Shown: positions 1 through 8,227, counted from the first letter of the stretch. The stretch is 64,000 nucleotides of DNA from JAFAZJ01 sp050183765 (GCA_050183765.1 JBFXAZ010000002.1:1-64000), one strand, 5' to 3'. Numbers and translations: made by a program. Notes: a model not told the origin generated them from the sequence alone.

Positions 1-67
1 CGCCGATCGCGCCGAGGGCATGGCGGCCTTCGCCGAGAAGCGCAAAGCCGCCTGGAAGCACCGGTAG
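1..67 (+). CDS. 3' end of an enoyl-CoA hydratase/isomerase family gene (partial)
   Basis: Only the last 21 codons and a TAG stop at 65-67 are inside the window. The readable tail (ADRAEGMAAFAEKRKAAW...) has the EGxxAFxEKRxxxW pattern that closes crotonase-fold enoyl-CoA hydratases, where this helix packs against the active site of a neighbouring subunit. A crotonase gene just upstream of rpsT–dnaA is a common alphaproteobacterial arrangement, which supports the call. Substrate and full length cannot be judged from this fragment. Confidence 0.7.
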   Translation, partial: ADRAEGMAAFAEKRKAAWKHR

Positions 68-77
68 AGGCAATCAA

Positions 78-207
78 TACCTTCCCCCGGAGGGGGAAGG
101 TGCCGAAGGCGGATGGGGGATGTCGAAGGCGGACTGCGCCGTTCGTCTTCGACATCCCCCATCCGTCAGCGCTTCGCGCCGCCACCTTCCCCCTCCGGGG
201 GAAGGTA
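78..207. repeat. Intergenic palindromic element, family 1 (copy 1)
   Basis: A long imperfect inverted repeat whose ends are themselves short palindromes (ccttcccccggagggggaagg at the left, the mirror form at the right), with a cggatgggg-type core on each arm. The same architecture recurs at 21479-21636, 29947-30091 and 32245-32410. It sits between the crotonase stop and the rpsT promoter and would fold into a long hairpin in RNA. Confidence 0.8.
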
Positions 208-251
208 AAAACCCGCTGGAATCAGGCGTTTCGGGGCCTTCTCGCGGTCCC

Positions 252-280
252 TTGACGCCATCCGGGGCCGTCGTTATAAG
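252..280 (+). promoter_or_regulatory. Sigma-70-type promoter of rpsT
   Basis: TTGACG at 252-257 and TATAAG at 275-280 are separated by 17 bp, close to the housekeeping consensus TTGACA-N17-TATAAT. The predicted start near 287 leaves a leader of about 55 nt before the rpsT ATG at 342. This is read directly from the sequence; no transcript evidence is available. Confidence 0.7.
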
Positions 281-341
281 CCGCGCTTTCGTCAAACGAC
301 CCAGACTTTCATGCGGGCGCCGCCCGCCGGATGGAACGAGC

Positions 342-614
342 ATGGCCAATCACAAATCCGCCGAGAAGCGCGTCCGCCAGACCGAGCGCCGCACGGCCGT
401 CAACCAGTCGCGCAAGGCGCGCATCCGCACCTTCGTGCGCAAGGTCGAGGAAGCGATCGCCAGCGGCGACAAGGCGGCGGCCGAAGCGGCGATGCGCGTC
501 GCCGAGAGCGAGCTCGCGCGCGGTGCGTCGAAGGGCGTGTTTCATCGCAACACGGTGTCGCGCAAGACCTCGCGTCTGGCCGCGCGCGTGAAGGCGGTCG
601 GCGCCACTGCATGA
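342..614 (+). CDS. rpsT: 30S ribosomal protein S20
   Basis: A 90-residue, Lys/Arg/Ala-rich protein starting MANHKSAEKRVRQTERR, the hallmark S20 N-terminus, and ending in the SRKTSRLAARVKA helix. S20 is a three-helix primary binding protein of the 16S rRNA 5' domain in the small subunit. The ATG at 342 was chosen because it begins the conserved MANHKSA motif; the frame is open upstream to 120, but that part is repeat and promoter sequence. The gene has its own promoter at 252-280 and a terminator at 644-675, so it is probably a monocistronic unit upstream of the dnaA region. Confidence 0.97.
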   Translation: MANHKSAEKRVRQTERRTAVNQSRKARIRTFVRKVEEAIASGDKAAAEAAMRVAESELARGASKGVFHRNTVSRKTSRLAARVKAVGATA

Positions 615-643
615 ACGCGGCGTTCGTCCGTACCTGAGACACG

Positions 644-675
644 ACGCCGCTTCGACGAAGCGGCGTTTTCTTTTT
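644..675 (+). terminator. Rho-independent terminator of rpsT
   Basis: An 11-bp perfect stem (acgccgcttcg at 644-654 with its complement at 656-666) is followed immediately by a T-rich run (ttttctttttg). It lies 30 bp after the rpsT stop, as expected for an intrinsic terminator. Confidence 0.85.
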
Positions 676-1165
676 GCGGCGCATAATCTCGGAACGCTTG
701 GCTATCCACACTGTATCCACCCGTCCCTGTTCGTAGCGCTTTTTCGCTCAGCTTGTTTGTCGCGCGATGGACGCGCGCAAGATGTTGGAGAGTGCGCAAG
801 GCGCTTCGGTCGAATCGACTCGCACGACTCCTCCGCGCCGACGATGTCAACCAACGGTGCGATAGAGCGCGCCGAAAAAATCCGTCACGACATCGTCGCG
901 AATCATTGCGGCGCGCGGACGCCGTCGCTAGTGTCGATCTCGTTCGCAGGCGATGCGTGGGGTATGGCCTAGCGGATCGGATCGACGGAACGCCGTCGAC
1001 ACAACAAGCGCAACTCGAAGACTGGAGGACAGTCGCGCAGAGGCATCGTCACGGAGCTTGAGTTCCACCGTGTCGATCGCACGCACGAATGTCCTGTCTT
1101 TCGAGAGCCGCCACCGATCCGCGCCGCCGCTCCCACGCAGATGAAGACGGAGCAGGTGGGAGCGG
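676..1165. other. 490-bp gene-free stretch: candidate oriC / cell-cycle control region
   Basis: No convincing gene lies here, and GC content is visibly lower than in the flanks. At 702-710 CTATCCACA matches the DnaA box TTATCCACA at 8 of 9 positions, and a weaker box, GTATCCACC, follows at 713-721. Four GANTC sites, the CcrM methylation target, fall within 93 bp (812-816, 817-821, 826-830, 900-904), far denser than chance in GC-rich DNA. A short A-run lies at about 875-880. These features, next to dnaA, fit an origin or a methylation-controlled regulatory region, but the number of good DnaA boxes is small, so the origin call is tentative. Confidence 0.4.
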
Positions 1166-1633
1166 ATGGCCGACGCGAAGGATCTCGCAAGCCGTTATGG
1201 CATCGCACCCGCCACAGGCTACGCGGGCGATGTCTCACCGCAGACGGCGTGGCGAATGCTGAGCGAGCTGCCCGACGCGACTCTCATCGATGTGCGCACC
1301 GCGGCCGAGTGGAACTTCGTCGGCTTCCCCGATCTGACTCCCGTCGGCAAGACTCTGGTCGAGATCGAGTGGCAGGCGTTCCCGGCGATGAAGGTCGATC
1401 CGGATTTCGCCGGCAAGCTCGACCAGCGCCTGGGCGGCCATCGCGATGCGCCGCTGCTGATGCTCTGCCGCAGCGGCGCGCGTTCGGCCGCCGCCGCCGC
1501 CGTGATGACGACCGCGGGCTACGCCAACAGCTTCAACGTCGCCAATGGCTTTGAAGGGCCCCTCGATCCCTCGGGCCGACGCGGTAGCGTCGCCGGGTGG
1601 AAGCACGATGGATTGCCATGGCGCCAGAGATGA
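1166..1633 (+). CDS. Rhodanese-like domain protein
   Basis: A 155-residue single-domain rhodanese-like protein. The catalytic loop LCRSGARS (about residues 99-106) holds the Cys that carries the persulfide or acts in related sulfurtransferase chemistry; the upstream strand ATLIDVRTAAEWNFVG is the typical LIDVRxxxEW motif. No signal peptide is visible, so it should be cytoplasmic. The GTGGGAG stretch just before the ATG is a usable ribosome binding site. It lies between rpsT and dnaA, which are often direct neighbours in this class, so it is an insertion into that pair. The physiological sulfur donor and acceptor are unknown. Confidence 0.88.
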   Translation: MADAKDLASRYGIAPATGYAGDVSPQTAWRMLSELPDATLIDVRTAAEWNFVGFPDLTPVGKTLVEIEWQAFPAMKVDPDFAGKLDQRLGGHRDAPLLMLCRSGARSAAAAAVMTTAGYANSFNVANGFEGPLDPSGRRGSVAGWKHDGLPWRQR

Positions 1634-1694
1634 GGGAGGAGGCTACAATACACGGATAGGTCGAATGGCGTTGTTCCAGAGGCGCAGTAGGGAA

Positions 1695-3176
1695 ATGAAG
1701 ATCATGCCGGATAACGGCCAAGTGACGGGGATGAGCATGGGCGACCGTTCCAGGGGGACGTTTGATGCGCAATGGACACGGGTGCAGGAGCGCCTGCAGC
1801 AGGACGTGAGCGAGAAGGCCTACAAGACATGGCTCGAGCCGTTGCGGCTCAGCGAGGTGCGCGACGGCCGGCTGCGGCTGGCGACGCCGACGCGTTTCAT
1901 GCGCGACTGGGTCGTCGGCCACTACCTCGACCGCATCCAGGCCTTGTGGACCAAGGAGAACCCGGAGGTCCGCGTCGTTGAGATCATCGTGCAGCCCGCC
2001 GCCTCGGCCGGGCGCAAGGGACCGGAACTGGCCGACGCCCCCTCGGTCGAACCGGGCCCGCTGCCGGCGGTGACCAACGGCCATCCCGCGGTGCTGCCGA
2101 TGCCGCGTACCGGCCCGCCGGTGTCGCGACCGGCCGAGCGCGTCTACGACGACCTGGTCGGCCAGCCCGACCCGCGCTTCTCCTTCGACAGCTTCGTCGT
2201 CGGCAAGCCCAACGAGTTCGCCTATGCCGCTGCGCGCCGCGTGGCGGAAACCGATGCGCCGACCTTCAATCCGCTCTTCCTCTATGGCGGCGTCGGCCTG
2301 GGCAAGACGCACCTGATGCATGCGATCTGGAGCGCCGTGCGCGGGCGCGATCCGCACCGCCGCGTGCTCTACCTCTCGGCCGAGACCTTCGTGAACCGCT
2401 TCATCCAGGCGCTGCGCACCAAGAACACGCAGGGTTTCAAGGAGCAGTTCCGCGGCGTCGACGTGCTGATGATCGACGACGTGCAGTTCATCTGTGGCAA
2501 GGACACCAGCCAGGAGGAGTTCTTCCATACCTTCAACGCGCTGGTCGACCAGAACCGCCAGATCGTGCTGTCGTCCGACAAGTCGCCGCAGGAGCTCGAA
2601 GGCCTGGAGGACCGCGTTCGCTCGCGGCTGTCGCACGGCCTGGTCGCCGACATCCACGCCACGACCTACGAGCTGCGCCTGGGCATCCTGCAGAGCAAGG
2701 TCGAGCAGGCCGGCGTGCGCATCCCCGAGCGCGTGCTGGAGTTCCTCGCGCACAAGATCGCCACCAACGTGCGCGAGCTCGAGGGCGCGCTGAACCGCGT
2801 CGTGGCGCATGCCACGCTGGTGGGCCGCGACACGACGCTGGAGACGGCGCAGGAAGTGCTGCACGACGTGCTGCGCGCCGCCGACCGTCGGGTGACGATC
2901 GAAGAGATCCAGCTGCGCGTCTCGCAGCACTACAACATCAAGGTCGCCGAGATGCACTCGCCGCGCCGCTCGCGCTCCGTGGCGCGGCCGCGCCAGGTGG
3001 CGATGTACCTCGCCAAGCACCTGACCCAGGCGAGCCTTCCCTCGATCGGCCGCAAGTTCGGCAATCGCGACCACACCACCGTCATGCACGCGGTCCGCAA
3101 GATCGAGGAGCTGCGCGGCAGCGACAACACGATCAACGAGGATGTCGAGCTGCTGAAGCGCATGCTGCAGGGCTGA
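1695..3176 (+). CDS. dnaA: Chromosomal replication initiator protein DnaA
   Basis: 493 residues from the ATG at 1695. Domain I (WxxVxxxL...TWLEPL) is at about 25-90, a Pro-rich linker at about 95-150, then the AAA+ domain with Walker A GGVGLGKTH (about 198-206) and Walker B VLMIDDVQF (about 257-265). The C-terminal DNA-binding domain IV carries the DnaA signature GNRDHTTVMHAV (about 455-467). It binds DnaA boxes and opens oriC. The start is ambiguous: 1695 is preceded by AGGGA at short spacing, whereas ATG 1737 has GGGG six bases upstream and gives 479 residues. A TACAAT hexamer at 1644-1649 could be the promoter -10. No dnaN follows, unlike the common dnaA–dnaN–recF–gyrB order. Confidence 0.97.
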   Translation: MKIMPDNGQVTGMSMGDRSRGTFDAQWTRVQERLQQDVSEKAYKTWLEPLRLSEVRDGRLRLATPTRFMRDWVVGHYLDRIQALWTKENPEVRVVEIIVQPAASAGRKGPELADAPSVEPGPLPAVTNGHPAVLPMPRTGPPVSRPAERVYDDLVGQPDPRFSFDSFVVGKPNEFAYAAARRVAETDAPTFNPLFLYGGVGLGKTHLMHAIWSAVRGRDPHRRVLYLSAETFVNRFIQALRTKNTQGFKEQFRGVDVLMIDDVQFICGKDTSQEEFFHTFNALVDQNRQIVLSSDKSPQELEGLEDRVRSRLSHGLVADIHATTYELRLGILQSKVEQAGVRIPERVLEFLAHKIATNVRELEGALNRVVAHATLVGRDTTLETAQEVLHDVLRAADRRVTIEEIQLRVSQHYNIKVAEMHSPRRSRSVARPRQVAMYLAKHLTQASLPSIGRKFGNRDHTTVMHAVRKIEELRGSDNTINEDVELLKRMLQG

Positions 3177-3181
3177 CCCGG

Positions 3182-3310
3182 CCTCACCCTGAGGAGCGCC
3201 GAAGGCGCGTCTCGAAGGGTGGGCGATCTGCTCGGTGTGTTGCCCATGCTTCGAGACGGCCACGGAGCCTGCGCCGAGCGCAGCGAGGGGCGGCCTCCTC
3301 AGCTTGAGGC
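3182..3310. repeat. Intergenic repeat downstream of dnaA
   Basis: The segment starts ctcaccctgaggagcgcc..., contains gtctcgaagggtggg, and later has the partial mirror cttcgagacgg and cctcctcagcttgagg. It is an imperfect inverted repeat of a type widespread between alphaproteobacterial genes. It fills the space between the dnaA stop and the end of the candidate small RNA on the other strand. No reading frame of interest was seen in it. Confidence 0.55.
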
Positions 3311-3315
3311 GCGGC

Positions 3316-3440
3316 AAAAAAAGAAGGCCGCCGTTCCGGGGGGAGTTGGAACGACGGCCCAAAGCCTCTTGCGAGGCTAGAACGTGGCTTGGGGGAACCA
3401 CGTTCGGGGGAGATACAAGGCTGAGATAGGAGCCCAGGGT
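3316..3440 (-). ncRNA. Candidate small RNA with C-rich (anti-Shine-Dalgarno) loops
   Basis: Read on the minus strand, three stem-loops follow each other. Stem 1 pairs 3398-3405 with 3380-3387 (gaacgtgg/ccacgttc) around the loop uucccccaag. Stem 2 (3364-3377) is gccuc-GCAA-gaggc, a GNRA tetraloop. Stem 3 pairs 3348-3359 with 3326-3337 (12 bp, one G·U) around aacucccccc, followed directly by ttcttttttt at 3316-3325, a proper intrinsic terminator. A third C-run (ucuccccc) precedes stem 1. C-rich loops that can pair with ribosome binding sites are known in alphaproteobacterial sRNAs such as the CCUCCUCCC-motif RNAs of Rhodobacter and GsrN of Caulobacter. The U-run fixes the strand. The 5' end and promoter are not clear. 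Confidence 0.5.
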
Positions 3441-3594
3441 GGCCGGTGCTAGGCCCAAATTGGGCGTTTCTGTGATATTTAGGTCACACCCCCGTGAGGG
3501 GTCTCGGGCCGCACGCAAGATCGGGAAATCGCAGCCGATTTCCGGAACTTGGGCGTCACCGACGGCCATAGCAACGAGCGCAAAATCAGGTCTC

Positions 3595-3661
3595 TGTCAT
3601 CCCGAGCACAGCGAGGGATCTAGGGAAGCCGCCGGGATCCCTCGCTGCGCTCGGGATGACA
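3595..3661. repeat. Palindromic element, family 2 (copy 1)
   Basis: Inverted repeat with arms of the form gtcatcccgagc(a)cagcgaggg and its mirror, and a short loop. A second copy with the same arms lies at 17333-17397. It sits between the candidate small RNA and the stop of the DUF1674 gene. Confidence 0.85.
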
Positions 3662-3689
3662 GGATCCGCCCGACAAACCGCACGCCGCT

Positions 3690-3908
3690 CTAAAAATCCG
3701 TGACCTTGCCATTGAACTGCCAGTCGCCGTAGCGGGTCGGCTCGGGACCCGGCGGTCCGCCGATCTCGGGGATTTTCCTGGGCGAGGCCTCCGGCGCCTT
3801 TTTCGCGCTGTCCGTCGGGGCGGCGGCCGCAGGCTTGCGCTTCGCGGTCTCGACGCGATGCTCCGCGAAGGGCGGCACGGCCGGCTTGGCTTCGTCGGAA
3901 GGGCTCAT
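3690..3908 (-). CDS. DUF1674 / succinate dehydrogenase assembly factor 4-like protein
   Basis: A 72-residue protein whose C-terminal third is the DUF1674 (SdhAF4/Sdh8) signature: EIGGPPGPEPTRYGDWQFNG followed by VTDF at the very end. The N-terminal two thirds are Lys/Ala/Pro-rich and probably disordered. In mitochondria the family binds the flavinated SDHA subunit during succinate dehydrogenase assembly; the same role is inferred here. It is divergent from htpX (114 bp apart), a pairing common in alphaproteobacteria. The ATG at 3908 is the only sensible start for this short family. The palindromic element 3595-3661 lies just past its stop. Confidence 0.85.
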   Translation of the reverse strand: MSPSDEAKPAVPPFAEHRVETAKRKPAAAAPTDSAKKAPEASPRKIPEIGGPPGPEPTRYGDWQFNGKVTDF

Positions 3909-4022
3909 GAAACAAAAATATGGCCCCGCGCGGAGCGCGGACAAGTCCTTGATCGCGGTGTCAGGTCCCTTATCTGTCATGCGTCGCGCGACGGCTTGTC
4001 GCCACGCGACGTGGAGGACGGA

Positions 4023-4964
4023 ATGAACTTCTTTCGGACCGCACTGCTGCTGGCAGCGCTCACGGCGCTGTTCCTGGTCGTCGGTCAGGTACTGGGTGGC
4101 CGGCAGGGCATGATCATCGCCCTGGTGATGGCCGTGGGCATGAACTTCTTCGCCTACTGGTTCAGCGACAAGATGGTCCTGTCGATGAGCGGCGCGCGCG
4201 AGGTCTCGCCGCACGACGCGCCGGAATTCCACGGCATCGTCGCCCAGCTGGCCGAGCGCGCCCAGCTGCCGATGCCGCGCGTCTACATCATCGACAGCGA
4301 TCAGCCCAACGCCTTCGCCACCGGCCGCAATCCGCAGAACGCCGCCGTCGCGGCGACCACCGGCCTGCTGCACCAGCTCAGCCGCGAGGAGATCGCCGGC
4401 GTGATGGCGCACGAGCTGGCGCACGTGAAGCATCGCGACATGCTGACCATGTCGATCGCCGCCACCATCTCCGGCGCCATCGGCATGCTGGGCAGCATGT
4501 TCATGTTCACCAGCATGTTCGGCGGCCGCTCGGAGGATCGCCCCAACCCGATCGCGGCGCTGGCGCTGATGATCCTGGCGCCGCTGGGCGCGACCCTGGT
4601 GCAGATGGGCATCAGCCGCAGCCGCGAGTACGAGGCCGACCGCCTCGGCGCGGAGATCTGCGGCAACCCGCTGTGGCTCGCCTCGGCGCTGGCGCGCATC
4701 GAGAACAGCGTGCGCGGCGGCGTGCCCAACCATGCCGCCGAGCACAATCCGGCGACGGCGCACATGTACATCGCCAACCCGCTCTCGGGCGGCGGCCTGC
4801 GCAGCCTGTTCTCGACCCACCCGGCGATGGAGGACCGCATCGCGCGCCTCGAGGCGATGGCCCGCAGCCAGGGCCCGGTGTCGGGCGGCTACGCGCCGGC
4901 CCGCGCGGCGGCGGCCTCGCCCTGGGGCACGCCGCGGCCGCGCCAGCGCGGCCCGTGGGGCTGA
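4023..4964 (+). CDS. htpX: Membrane zinc metalloprotease HtpX
   Basis: 313 residues of the M48 family. Two hydrophobic segments open the protein (about 5-25 and 30-50), and the zinc site HELAHVKHRD is at about residues 129-138, with a downstream EYEAD motif (about residues 204-208) supplying the third ligand; two more membrane segments lie between them. HtpX works in quality control of inner-membrane proteins, overlapping with FtsH. A GGAGGACGGA ribosome binding site precedes the ATG. The C-terminal tail is Ala/Arg/Pro-rich and probably disordered. It converges on the ABC transporter gene across a hairpin at 5008-5034. Confidence 0.95.
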   Translation: MNFFRTALLLAALTALFLVVGQVLGGRQGMIIALVMAVGMNFFAYWFSDKMVLSMSGAREVSPHDAPEFHGIVAQLAERAQLPMPRVYIIDSDQPNAFATGRNPQNAAVAATTGLLHQLSREEIAGVMAHELAHVKHRDMLTMSIAATISGAIGMLGSMFMFTSMFGGRSEDRPNPIAALALMILAPLGATLVQMGISRSREYEADRLGAEICGNPLWLASALARIENSVRGGVPNHAAEHNPATAHMYIANPLSGGGLRSLFSTHPAMEDRIARLEAMARSQGPVSGGYAPARAAAASPWGTPRPRQRGPWG

Positions 4965-5007
4965 TCGGGCCGGGGTGATTGGCCCCAGGGCCAGCAGCAC
5001 AGCATGC

Positions 5008-5034
5008 GCGGCGCCGGAACGCTTTCGGCGCCGC
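5008..5034. terminator. Bidirectional hairpin between htpX and the ABC transporter
   Basis: A 9-bp perfect GC stem (gcggcgccg at 5008-5016 with cggcgccgc at 5026-5034) lies midway between two convergent stops. A weak T-containing tract follows on the plus strand. It probably terminates both transcripts. Confidence 0.5.
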
Positions 5035-5058
5035 GTTGCTATTTGTGAAGGGGACGGC

Positions 5059-6780
5059 TCAGGCCTGTGCCGGCTTGATCTGCCCCTTCCCCGAGGCATC
5101 CCTGCCGAAGGCCAGAATCTTCTCGTGCCACTGTCGCAGCGAGCTGCGATGGCCGATGGAGATGATCGTGGTGTCCGGAAGGCGCTCGCGCAGCAGACCA
5201 TAGAGTCGTTGCTCGACCTCGTCGTCGACGGATGCCGTGGCCTCATCGAGGAACAGCCACTCCGGCTTGTAGAGCAGCGCCCGCGCGATCGCGAGTCGCT
5301 GCTGCTCACCGGGTGACAGGCGCTGGCCCCAATGGGCCACCTCGTCGAGGCGATCCTCGAGATGGCCCAGGCGCACGGCGCGCAGCACCTCGCGCATTTC
5401 GTCGTCGCCTGCGTTGTTGGCGGGATCGGGGTAGCGCACTGCGTCGCGGAGCGCCGCAATCGGCAAGTACGGCTTCTGCGGAAGGAACAGGCTGCGCACA
5501 CCATTGGGGATGCGAACGCGACCGGAACCAAACGGCCAGATCCCCGCCAGCGCCCGAAACAACGTGCTCTTGCCCGACCCCGAAGGGCCCATCACAAGCG
5601 TCCGCGCGCCGCGATCGAACGACAGCGTCGCGTCCTCCAGCAGCTTGCTGCCATCCGGCAGTGCCAGCGTCAGCTTTTCCACCGACACGGTCGGGCTTGC
5701 GTTCGACTCCAGTACCGGACCGCCCTGCTGCCGCGCCGCGACGGAAACCGCTTCGTCGAAACCGCGCAGACGATGCATCACCGCGCGCCACTCGGCGAGG
5801 CTTCGGTAGTAGCTGACGAAGAACGACAATGAACTCTGGACCTTGCCGAATGCCGAGCTGATCTGAATCAGGGTTCCCAGAGTGATGGCACCTGCAAAGA
5901 AGCGCGGACCTGCGACGACGAACGGAAAGATCACGGCGACCTGAGAATAGCTGATCGAGTAGGTAGCCAGCTGCACTCGGACCTTGATCAGCGACCACCA
6001 CACGTCCAGCACATGCTGAAACCGATTGCGCAACGCCGGCGCCTCGTGTCGTTCGCCGCCATAGAGCGCGATCGCTTCGGCATTTTCGCGAGTGCGCACG
6101 AGCTCGAAGCGGAAGTCGGCCTCGACCTTCTCCTTCTGAAATGTCAGCGGAATCAGTCGTCGGCCGACATAGTGGGCGAGAACCGTGCCGAGGGCGGAGT
6201 AGGCCAGTGCCACCCAGACCATGTACCCTGGAACGGTGATGGGCGCGCCGCCCAGAGCGAACGTCAGCGGCCCCGAAAGTCCCCAGAGCAGCGCCACGAA
6301 CGAAACGAAGGTAACGATGGCGCTCAGCAGCCCCAACGTCAGTGTCACCGATGATTCGATGAACTGGCGGATATCGTCGGCGATACGCTGGTCGGGGTTG
6401 TCGGCGATGCGCTCGAGCTCGATCTTGTAGTAGGCGCGTTGCGTGAACCATCGCGCCAGATACTGACGCGTCATCCATCGGCGCCAGCGGAGCTGCAGGA
6501 GAAGCTGGACCAAAGCCTCCAATACCGACACGGCGATGAAGCCGAACGCGATGATCGTGAAGATCTTCAGCTCCCGAAAGAACGCCGCTTCGTTCTTGTT
6601 CTCGAGCGCGTTGTAGAATCGCCCGTACCAGCTGTTGAATACGACCTCCAACCAGACCAGCACCAACGTCAGGCCGATGACCAGCGTCATCAGCGCCAGC
6701 GCCGACCAGCGCTCTTCCGACATGAAGTAGGGACGCGACAGAAAGACCAGGTCGCGAATGAATTCTCTCGTTTTCTTCAT
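5059..6780 (-). CDS. ABC transporter, fused permease/ATPase of the YddA / BacA-like type
   Basis: 573 residues. The N-terminal half has about six hydrophobic segments in an ABC_membrane_2-type domain (residues about 1-330). The ATPase half has Walker A GPSGSGKST (about 395), signature LSPGEQQRLAIARALL (about 480) and Walker B WLFLDEATASVDDE. This family (KEGG-style 'vitamin B12/bleomycin/antimicrobial peptide' transporters, related to SbmA/BacA) moves peptides or vitamins across the inner membrane; the actual substrate cannot be read here. The ATG at 6780 (MKKTREF) has GGAG upstream. It is divergent from rsmB with 68 bp between starts. Confidence 0.9.
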   Translation of the reverse strand: MKKTREFIRDLVFLSRPYFMSEERWSALALMTLVIGLTLVLVWLEVVFNSWYGRFYNALENKNEAAFFRELKIFTIIAFGFIAVSVLEALVQLLLQLRWRRWMTRQYLARWFTQRAYYKIELERIADNPDQRIADDIRQFIESSVTLTLGLLSAIVTFVSFVALLWGLSGPLTFALGGAPITVPGYMVWVALAYSALGTVLAHYVGRRLIPLTFQKEKVEADFRFELVRTRENAEAIALYGGERHEAPALRNRFQHVLDVWWSLIKVRVQLATYSISYSQVAVIFPFVVAGPRFFAGAITLGTLIQISSAFGKVQSSLSFFVSYYRSLAEWRAVMHRLRGFDEAVSVAARQQGGPVLESNASPTVSVEKLTLALPDGSKLLEDATLSFDRGARTLVMGPSGSGKSTLFRALAGIWPFGSGRVRIPNGVRSLFLPQKPYLPIAALRDAVRYPDPANNAGDDEMREVLRAVRLGHLEDRLDEVAHWGQRLSPGEQQRLAIARALLYKPEWLFLDEATASVDDEVEQRLYGLLRERLPDTTIISIGHRSSLRQWHEKILAFGRDASGKGQIKPAQA

Positions 6781-6848
6781 GCCGGTGCTCCGGATCGGGG
6801 GAGGAACACTGTAGCCCACGGCGCGCTCGCGTACTAAGACCCGCGCCG

Positions 6849-8162
6849 ATGACCGACCCGCAGATGGCCCCCGCCGATGATCCGCTGGCTGCGCGTCGCG
6901 TGGCGCTGTCGGTCCTTGACCGGGTGCTGCGCGCGCGTCAGCCGTTCGACGAAACCCTGACGGGCCACGGCGATTTCCTGCGGCTGGAGCCGCGCGACCG
7001 GGCCTTCGTGCGCCTGCTGGTGGCCACGACCCTGCGCCGGCTGGGCGAGATCGACGCCGCCCTCGGCAGGCTGATGGACAAGCCGCTGACGCCGCGGGCT
7101 CATCTGGTACGCGGCGTATTGCGCCTCGCGGTGGCCCAGCTCGCCTTTCTCGGCACGCCCGCGCATGCCGCCGTCGACACCGCCGTGGGTCTGGCCGCCA
7201 CGCTTGAAAGCGGTGCGTACAAGGCATTGGTCAACGCCGTGCTGCGCCGCGTGGCCCGTGAGGGCGACGGCCTGTGGCAGGGCGCCGACCGGCTGCGGCT
7301 GAACGTGCCGGGCTGGCTCTGGGAATCATGGGTGAGCACCTATGGCGAAGACGTCGCGCGCGCGATCGCCGCGGCGCATCTCGTCGAGGCGCCGCTCGAT
7401 ATCACCGTCCGCAACGATGCCGCGCCCTGGGCCGAGCGGCTTCAGGGGCGGCTTCTGCCGTCCGGCACGGTGCGGCGCGCCGCCGGTGGCCGGATCGAGG
7501 AGCTGCCGGGCTACGCCGAAGGCGCATGGTGGGTGCAGGACGCCGCCGCCGCCCTGCCCGCGCGCCTGCTGGGCGACGTCGCGGGCCTTCGCGTCGTCGA
7601 TCTCTGCGCCGCGCCGGGCGGCAAGACCCTGCAGCTCGCGGCGGCCGGCGCGCGCGTCACCGCGGTCGATGTCTCGGCGAAGCGCCTGCGTCGGGTAGCG
7701 GAGAATCTCAAGCGCACCGGTCTGGCGGCCGAGCTTATCGCCGCCGACGGCGCAGCGTGGCGCCCGGACTCCCCGCCGGACGCCGTCCTGCTCGACGCGC
7801 CGTGCAGCGCCACCGGTACGCTGCGCCGGCACCCCGACATCGCCTGGTTGAAATCGGCCGACGACGTCGAGCGGCTCGTCGCGGTGCAGGCGCGGCTGCT
7901 CGACTCGACGATCGCGATGGTGAAGCCCGGCGGCCTTGTCGTGTATGCGGTCTGCTCGCTGCAGCCACAGGAAAGTCACGAGCGTGTCGCGGCGGTTGTG
8001 GCGCGCGGCGCGGTGCGGCGCGAGCCGCTGACGCCGGCCGATGTCCCCGGCCTGCCCGAGGCGGTCTCGCCCGATGGCGATCTGCGCACCCTGCCGTCGA
8101 TGTGGCCCGACTGGTCGGGATTGGACGGGTTTTATGCCGCGCGGCTGCGGCGAATATCGTAA
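6849..8162 (+). CDS. rsmB: 16S rRNA (cytosine-C5) methyltransferase RsmB/Sun family
   Basis: 437 residues. An N-terminal NusB-like RNA-binding region (RRVALSVLDRVL..., about 15-145) precedes the Rossmann methyltransferase domain. The SAM-binding loop DLCAAPGGKT is at about 250, and the catalytic PCSATGT is at about 317-323. The second conserved Cys lies in VCSLQPQES near 370, where most homologues have TCS. The enzyme makes m5C967-type modifications in 16S rRNA. There is no ribosome binding site in front of the ATG, but a TACTAA hexamer ends 11 bases upstream, so the leader may be only a few bases long. An htpX–rsmB neighbourhood is typical of alphaproteobacteria. Confidence 0.93.
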   Translation: MTDPQMAPADDPLAARRVALSVLDRVLRARQPFDETLTGHGDFLRLEPRDRAFVRLLVATTLRRLGEIDAALGRLMDKPLTPRAHLVRGVLRLAVAQLAFLGTPAHAAVDTAVGLAATLESGAYKALVNAVLRRVAREGDGLWQGADRLRLNVPGWLWESWVSTYGEDVARAIAAAHLVEAPLDITVRNDAAPWAERLQGRLLPSGTVRRAAGGRIEELPGYAEGAWWVQDAAAALPARLLGDVAGLRVVDLCAAPGGKTLQLAAAGARVTAVDVSAKRLRRVAENLKRTGLAAELIAADGAAWRPDSPPDAVLLDAPCSATGTLRRHPDIAWLKSADDVERLVAVQARLLDSTIAMVKPGGLVVYAVCSLQPQESHERVAAVVARGAVRREPLTPADVPGLPEAVSPDGDLRTLPSMWPDWSGLDGFYAARLRRIS

Positions 8163-8227
8163 GACTTGGACCCGCAGCGATCGGGAACATTGCGCACGCA
8201 GAGTGATCAGCGAACAGAATCAAGAGT

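Noticed and set aside
76..210. Arrays of palindromes as a CRISPR
   Set aside because: The elements are single inverted repeats far apart, without regular short spacers.
1533..3569. 678-codon open frame on the minus strand across dnaA
   Set aside because: It is a shadow of dnaA caused by high GC third positions. Its translation is His/Arg/Asp-rich and low in hydrophobic order, with no family resemblance.
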